The translations under genes and the position numbers were made by a program. The notes under the pieces are model-generated. The model made no database searches. It saw only the letters and a list, made by a program, of their open reading frames with translations, and was not told the origin of the DNA. A stretch of 64,000 nucleotides of DNA. Origin: Ottelia alismoides. Lineage: Eukaryota; Streptophyta; Magnoliopsida; Alismatales; Hydrocharitaceae. Of the stretch, positions 59,389 to 64,000 are shown piece by piece. The stretch lies in NCBI GenBank assembly GCA_037367405.1, contig JAZKJV010010750.1:1-64000 (forward strand). The letters run 5' to 3'. Numbering within the stretch: position 1 is the stretch's first letter; the number at the start of each line of letters is the position of its first letter.

Positions 59389-60861
59389 TGTTGTTGCTAT
59401 CCCCAAAAATCCCATGACAAACAAACAAAATTTTTTTCTGCTACTTATTAACCTGTATAGCAGACAGGGTCAAATTCAAGGAGGCTACAAATCTCGAGGG
59501 TTATTCAATTAATTAGAAATTAATTAAGAGAAAATAGGAATCCCAAAGGACAACTATCCTTGGTTTTTATTTTTATTTTTAATTTTTCATTTTTTAATTA
59601 TTTTTTTATTTCTAATTTTTTTGTTTTCTGATTTTCAAATTTTTAGTGGTTTTTAGTTTTGCAATTTTTTATTTTCAAAAATAACGAACAATATGCACAA
59701 GCACAAGAAATATGCACACCAATTTTGTTTGAATTTTCAATTACACGAAAAATGGTAGAAAAGAATCCAGAGAACATATTTTTGGGTTTTAAAAGTTTTG
59801 AAATATTTTTGAGAATTTTTGTGGAATTTTCAAATGTTTTTGTATGTTTCTAAAAATCAAATATTCAAAAAATGCGAAAATGTGCATAGCCTGGAGTAAT
59901 TTGCAACTTAAAAATATTTTAAGTGCCCAAAACTCCTTTGATTATTTTTAATATAAACTACAAATCAATATCTACAATCAAAAACTGAAATCACAATTTT
60001 TGGATTTTTCTAGAACTGTCTACAATTTTTTAATATTTTTAGTATTTTTCAATTTTTTGGTGTTTTGTAAAGAATTAATGCGCGAAATTTGCACACCAAT
60101 TAAAAGACAATGAAATACCCTAATGTTTTTGCAATTTTTGGAGTTATTTTCGAATTTTTATGAATTTTTGAATTTCAAACAGGGGAAAATGACATGTTAT
60201 TGATTTTTTAATAATAATAAATGAAATCAAAATGTAATGGAAATTTTATGCTAGATGGATATGCACATCAGTAGCATAGCATTATTTTTTTTAAAAATGG
60301 ACTAATAAAAACATTTAATTTAATTGAAGAATCATGCAAATCAATGTCGGAATAATAGGGACTGAAATGTAAATAGTTTAGGTTCTTACATTAATAAATG
60401 ATAAAAATAAACAGAGTAGAGAATGTGTAATTTACCCACTATGTCACGTGCGTGGCACGTACTTGAGGCTCTAGCAGGGGCACATTTGTAATTTGCAAAA
60501 CTTCTGGGGGGCTTTGATGTTTTTCCAATTATGCCAACGGGTCTTCTAAAATTTTGAACACTTCCAGGGCTATACTTGTAATTTTCTCAAATTTTTTAAA
60601 TAGAAAGCCCTAGTTCGATTTCCCTTCTTCTTCGTTCGATCAAATCAAGGAAAGGGGGAGCACGGCCGCCGCCCTTCTTCAGATGGCGATGGCAGCGGCA
60701 GCGCGCGACGTGAAGGAGAGCTCAGGAGGGCGCGGTGGAGGGAGTCCTCCTCAGGCGGAGATGGCATCGTCAGCAGTCGACGGTGGATGAGCGGTGACAG
60801 GTCCTGGAGGAGGGGCCTCTAGCGGCCATGGAGAGCTGCGTTGGCGCACGCCTGGCGGCAA
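59389..60861 (-). mobile_element. Athila-type LTR remnant on the minus strand
   Basis: The reverse complement of 59450-59515 matches 19405-19465 (TTGAATAACCCT, GTAGCCTCC, GCTATACA in order). The reverse complement of 60420-60490 matches the CACGTG...GTGG.(T)AAATTACA block of the A LTR near 24710. Going right it becomes GC-rich, as expected towards the LTR middle on the minus strand. It is cut at 60861 by copia element C. Confidence 0.65.
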
Positions 60862-61026
60862 TGTTGAGATAATCCCTATTTTATTTATTTAGATAATTCC
60901 AATTTCTGTTTTTCCTTATCTCTTGTAATTATTTATTTATCTTTTGTATTTTATCCAATGGGTTTTTCTCCTATATAAGAGAACCCTTTGACCTTTCATA
61001 AATCATCTTAGTTTATCCCTTTAACA
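60862..61026 (+). repeat. 5' LTR of element C (165 bp)
   Basis: Starts TGTTGAGATAATC and ends CCCTTTAACA, directly followed by the primer-binding site. TATA box TATATAA at 60972-60978 within CTCCTATATAAGAG. Confidence 0.85.
60972..60978 (+). promoter_or_regulatory. TATA box of the element C LTR
   Basis: TATATAA about 50 bases before the LTR end, leaving space for a short R/U5, as is common in small copia LTRs. Confidence 0.6.
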
Positions 61027-61039
61027 TGGTATCAGAGCC
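61027..61039 (+). other. Primer-binding site of element C (tRNA-iMet)
   Basis: TGGTATCAGAGCC is the standard Ty1/copia primer-binding site complementary to initiator tRNA-Met, contiguous with the LTR end. Confidence 0.95.
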
Positions 61040-61725
61040 TCGTTCCTATCCCTAAATTTAACCTATCCCGTAATGGCGGCGCCCGTATCCTCGGGACTCT
61101 TCAGCGATGGCGCTCCTCCCCTGCGCGCCTCCCCTGCGCATCTCCTCTAAGATCGGCGGCGCCTTCGCCCCCCCTTAGCTCGTGCAAGCATCTCCACAGC
61201 CTGGTGCGCCCCTGCGCGAGGCCCTGTGGCGTAGGGCTCCTACTCGCCCAGCGCCCTGAGGCTGTGCGCGCCTGAGGTTGTGCGCGCCTACTCGCCCAGC
61301 GCGCCCCTGCTCGTCGCAGCGCGCCTACTCGCCCAGCGCGCCTACTCGCCCAGCGCAGGCACTCGGTCCCCTACCCCGTCGACCCTGTGCGAGGCCCAAG
61401 CCTCCCTCCTCCATTTCGCCGCCACCGTCTCTGTGGCGCAGGGACTGCAGGTCAGCGGCTCCAGGCGCTTGTTGTGCCCCACCACGCAGGCACCCCACCG
61501 CCCAAGCACCCTCGTGACTCCTGTGCCAGCACTTGCTTCTTGGACTGCTTGTGAGTCAGTTTATTTTAGAGGTGGTTTTGAACATAGACATCATTAAATC
61601 ATATTTTGTTCGGTAAGCATCATGGGTTGCTAAGGATGATTGTTTCATCCTTCCTATGATTCTACAAAATCATTTATAACAGTATATTACCCAGTTAGAG
61701 TCTGTCATTTGGCAAGTTTATCATC
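61040..61725 (+). other. GC-rich leader of element C with tandem repeats
   Basis: An unusually GC-rich leader of nearly 690 bases. A short upstream frame, 61073-61150, starts MAAPVSSGLFSDGAPP and stops after 25 codons. Around 61284-61360 the unit GCGCGCCTACTCGCCCAG occurs several times, some copies altered. Longer frames through the repeats (61278-61597) encode low-complexity arginine/alanine/proline/serine runs and look incidental. Confidence 0.65.
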
Positions 61726-64000
61726 ATGCTTGACAATAAGGGTGACATCTTCTCGTCCGGAGCCTTTAAGGGTCCGGCACCCATCGTTAAGATGGATGGG
61801 ACCAATTATGAGTTATGGTCTATGCAGTTTCTCACCCTCATGCAGTGCAACAATAAGGAGCACATATTAACAGACCCAGAGCCAACAGATAAGACTGGGG
61901 CAAATTCTTCCTGGAAGCAAGATGATGCGTACGCACGAGTATGGCTTTGTGGGACACTTACTACGGAAATAGCAAATGATATCCTGAATCAGCCCACTGC
62001 CAAGGCAATGTGGGATACTTTGGCATCCACTTATGCACAAGCAAAGAATGAAACCAAAATCCTACAACTGCAGTTTGATATTTACAACTCCAAGCAGAAT
62101 GGTCGCCCTCTGCATGTCTACTACTCTTCATTGCGTGGCATGTTTGAAAAACTTCCTAGCTACATGCCTATTACGACGTCTGCTGAACAACAGAAGACAT
62201 ATAGAAACTCCACGATGGTTGGAGTTTTCATGGCCGGACTTGATGCAGAATATGAGGCGGCACGTGCCCATCTTCTTACTGGAGCAACCATTCCTCCTAT
62301 AGAGGAGGCCTATAGTCGTCTCAGCCGACTCAACATCCCTTCGACAACTACCCCTTCGCATTCCTCAGCAATGGCAGTCTCTCGTGGTCGAGGTAGGGCG
62401 ATCCAGTTCAGAGGACGCGCATCTCGAGGAAGAGGCGGTGGACGCCAACGTGGGCCTTGCACCTATTGCCGCAAGCCTGGACATGGAGAGGATACATGCT
62501 ATCAGAAGCATGGCTATCCCATTTCTGGTCAAGCAGCAGAGCAGATTGTGTCTCCCCAAGCCGATCCTCGCCTGGATGATATTGTCTCTCGTATTAGAGA
62601 GATTGTGACTCCTAGTACTGACACCATCGCAGATACCGCTACAGCAGCCAGAGCATCTTCGAGCTCCTCAGGTATCACTTATGCCTTTACTGGTAGTATG
62701 AATGCAGACATAACAGAATGGATTGTGGACTCTGGTGCATCACACCATTTATGTGGAGACAAAATGCAACTAAAATCCTACAGAGCAATACCACCTGGCA
62801 GATGGGTCGTCATTGCTAATGGCGACCACTTACCCGTTACAGGACAGGGGGAGGTGCAGTTGACACCATCCATACGTCTGAAGAATGTCTTACATGCTCC
62901 TGCTTTTCAGATGAATTTACTTTCTATTAGTCAGATCACTAAGGATCTGCATTGTCGTGCCATCTTTGACCCTTCATCTCTTGTGTTTCAGGACATACTC
63001 ACAGGCAGGATGATTGGAAGTGGCCATGAGCAGCGGGGACTTTACAGACTGGTCCAACCTCCTCATGCGAGTTCTTCTATTATACCTACTGGACCAGTCT
63101 CTCCTTATTTATGGCATCTTAGGTTTGGACATCTTCCTCTGCAGAAGTTATGTCATGTTCTCCCTCAGATTTCTACGAGATCCTCCTTTCATTGTGAAGC
63201 ATGCCAACTTGGGAAGCATCATCGTTCATCATTTCCATCCCGTCAGAGTCGGAGCAGCTCTCAGCTATTTGAGCTTCTTCATTTAGACATTTGGGGTCCT
63301 AGTCATGTTCCTGATCTCCAAGGACACCGTTTTTATCTAGTAGCGGTCGATGATTTTTCTAGACTTTCTTGGGTTTTTTTATTGAAAAATAAGTCTGAGG
63401 CTGGATCCACTATCAAGTAATTTATTAAAGAAATAAAGAATATATTTTGTGCCAATATCAAGTATATTCGGTCTGACAATGCCTTGGAATTTCGCACCTT
63501 ACATCTTTCTGAGTTTCTTAAATCCCATGGCATTGTTCACCAGACCTCATGTGTCTACACTTCCCAGCAGAACGGTGTTGCCGAGCGCAAACACCGTCAC
63601 TTACTTGATGTGACCAGAACATTGTTGATACAGAGTCGTGCTCCTCATTCTTACTGGGGTGATGCTGTCCTTACTGCTTGTTATCTGGTAAACCGTTTGC
63701 CCTCGTCCGTGTTAGGAGAGAAGGTTCCTTACTTGATTGCGTTTCCCGAGAAGGATCTCTTCTCTCTTACACCTCGCGTATTTGGATCTGTTGCCTTTGT
63801 TCATGATGTCTCTCCAGGGCATGACAAGCTATCTCCTAGAGCTATCAAGTGTATATTTGTTGGCTATTCTCGTACCCAAAAGGGATACCGCTGCTTTAAT
63901 CCATTGAGCCAGAAATATTTTGTTAGTGCTGATGTTACTTTCTTTGAGTCGGTCATGTATTTTTCTCCTAAAGGTGACAAACTTAATCCATCTGACTCTG
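61726..64000 (+). CDS. gag-pol polyprotein of element C, one nonsense codon, cut by window end
   Basis: Starts at ATG 61726 (MLDNKGDIFSSG). Residues about 20-210 are the copia gag (MDGTNYELWSMQF, WDTLASTYAQAKNE). A CCHC zinc knuckle (CTYCRKPGHGEDTC) begins at residue 245. Aspartic protease has its active site DSGA at residues 335-338. The GAG-pre-integrase domain has LWHLRFGH at about 462. Integrase zinc-binding CEACQLGKHH follows, then catalytic D in LHLDIWGP (residue 521). At 63418 a TAA interrupts the frame, and translation continues in the same frame without shift: second D in YIRSDNALEF, catalytic E in QQNGVAERKHRH, then FGSVAFVHDV and VGYSRTQKGYRCF in the region after the core. RT and RNase H lie beyond the window. 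Apart from the stop, the visible catalytic residues are intact. Confidence 0.93.

Larger units (their letters stand above)
60862..64000 (+). mobile_element. Element C: Ty1/copia retrotransposon, 5' part
   Basis: 5' LTR of 165 bp, primer-binding site, GC-rich leader and a gag-pol frame that continues past the window edge. The gene order (gag, protease, integrase before RT) is that of Ty1/copia. The 3' LTR lies outside the window, so the target duplication cannot be checked. Confidence 0.92.

Noticed and set aside
60600..60790. Possible promoter, 5' UTR and first exon of a host gene (MAMAAAARDVKESSG...)
   Set aside because: The frame stops after about 36 codons, and the surrounding landmarks align with Athila LTRs on the minus strand.
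61278..61597. Frames of 79 and 105 codons rich in A, P, R and S
   Set aside because: They follow GC-rich tandem repeats in the leader of element C and overlap each other in different frames.

Overview
This window looks like plant nuclear heterochromatin. I find no supportable host gene, tRNA, rRNA or CRISPR. Nearly all of it is nested LTR retrotransposons at different stages of decay. The diagnostic signs are an Athila-type Ty3/gypsy primer-binding site complementary to tRNA-Asp, Ty1/copia primer-binding sites complementary to initiator tRNA-Met, typical gag, protease, RT, RNase H and integrase motifs, kilobase-scale LTRs and target-site duplications. I cannot name the species beyond a flowering plant with a retroelement-rich genome.

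Layout. 1-928: AT-rich LTR-like sequence, including the start of an Athila-type LTR at 694. 929-10490: fragments of one non-coding copia-like family, copy X on the minus strand (929-6051) and copy Y on the plus strand (LTR 6052-8678, PBS 8681) inserted in X. 10500-15578: a copia gag remnant, then the decayed RNase H-integrase half and 3' untranslated region of Athila-like element P. 15579-19590: a long Athila-type LTR lying between the internal regions of P and of element O. 19591-22044 and 36717-38484: the internal region of O, which had already lost RT to integrase. 22045-36716: element A, the best preserved Athila-like copy, with 3.7-kb LTRs, TSD GGAGG and PBS 25739-25756, inserted in O. 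38485-40489 and 57047-58420: the 3' LTR of O, split by element B (40490-57046), a full-length but stop-ridden Athila-like copy. 58480-59345: copia RT remnant. 59389-60861: an Athila-type LTR remnant on the minus strand. 60862-64000: the 5' part of copia element C, whose gag-pol reads through with a single nonsense codon to the window edge.

The relative order is readable: O (and P) are oldest, B and A inserted into O later, and A is less damaged than B. C is the least damaged coding region. None of the Athila-like copies could make an intact polyprotein. A lacks protease, O lacks RT to integrase, and P lacks everything upstream of the end of RT.

The most unusual signal is structural. All four Athila-like copies carry, between integrase and the 3' LTR, an array of short hairpins. 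The right arm of each hairpin ends in the same TAAGTATAGGGGG motif that forms the polypurine tract of element A. The upper stems differ between units but stay complementary. Elements A and O also share a covarying hairpin immediately before the polypurine tract. Element O carries a near-palindromic 380-bp foldback. These are read by eye; no folding, alignment or database search was run.
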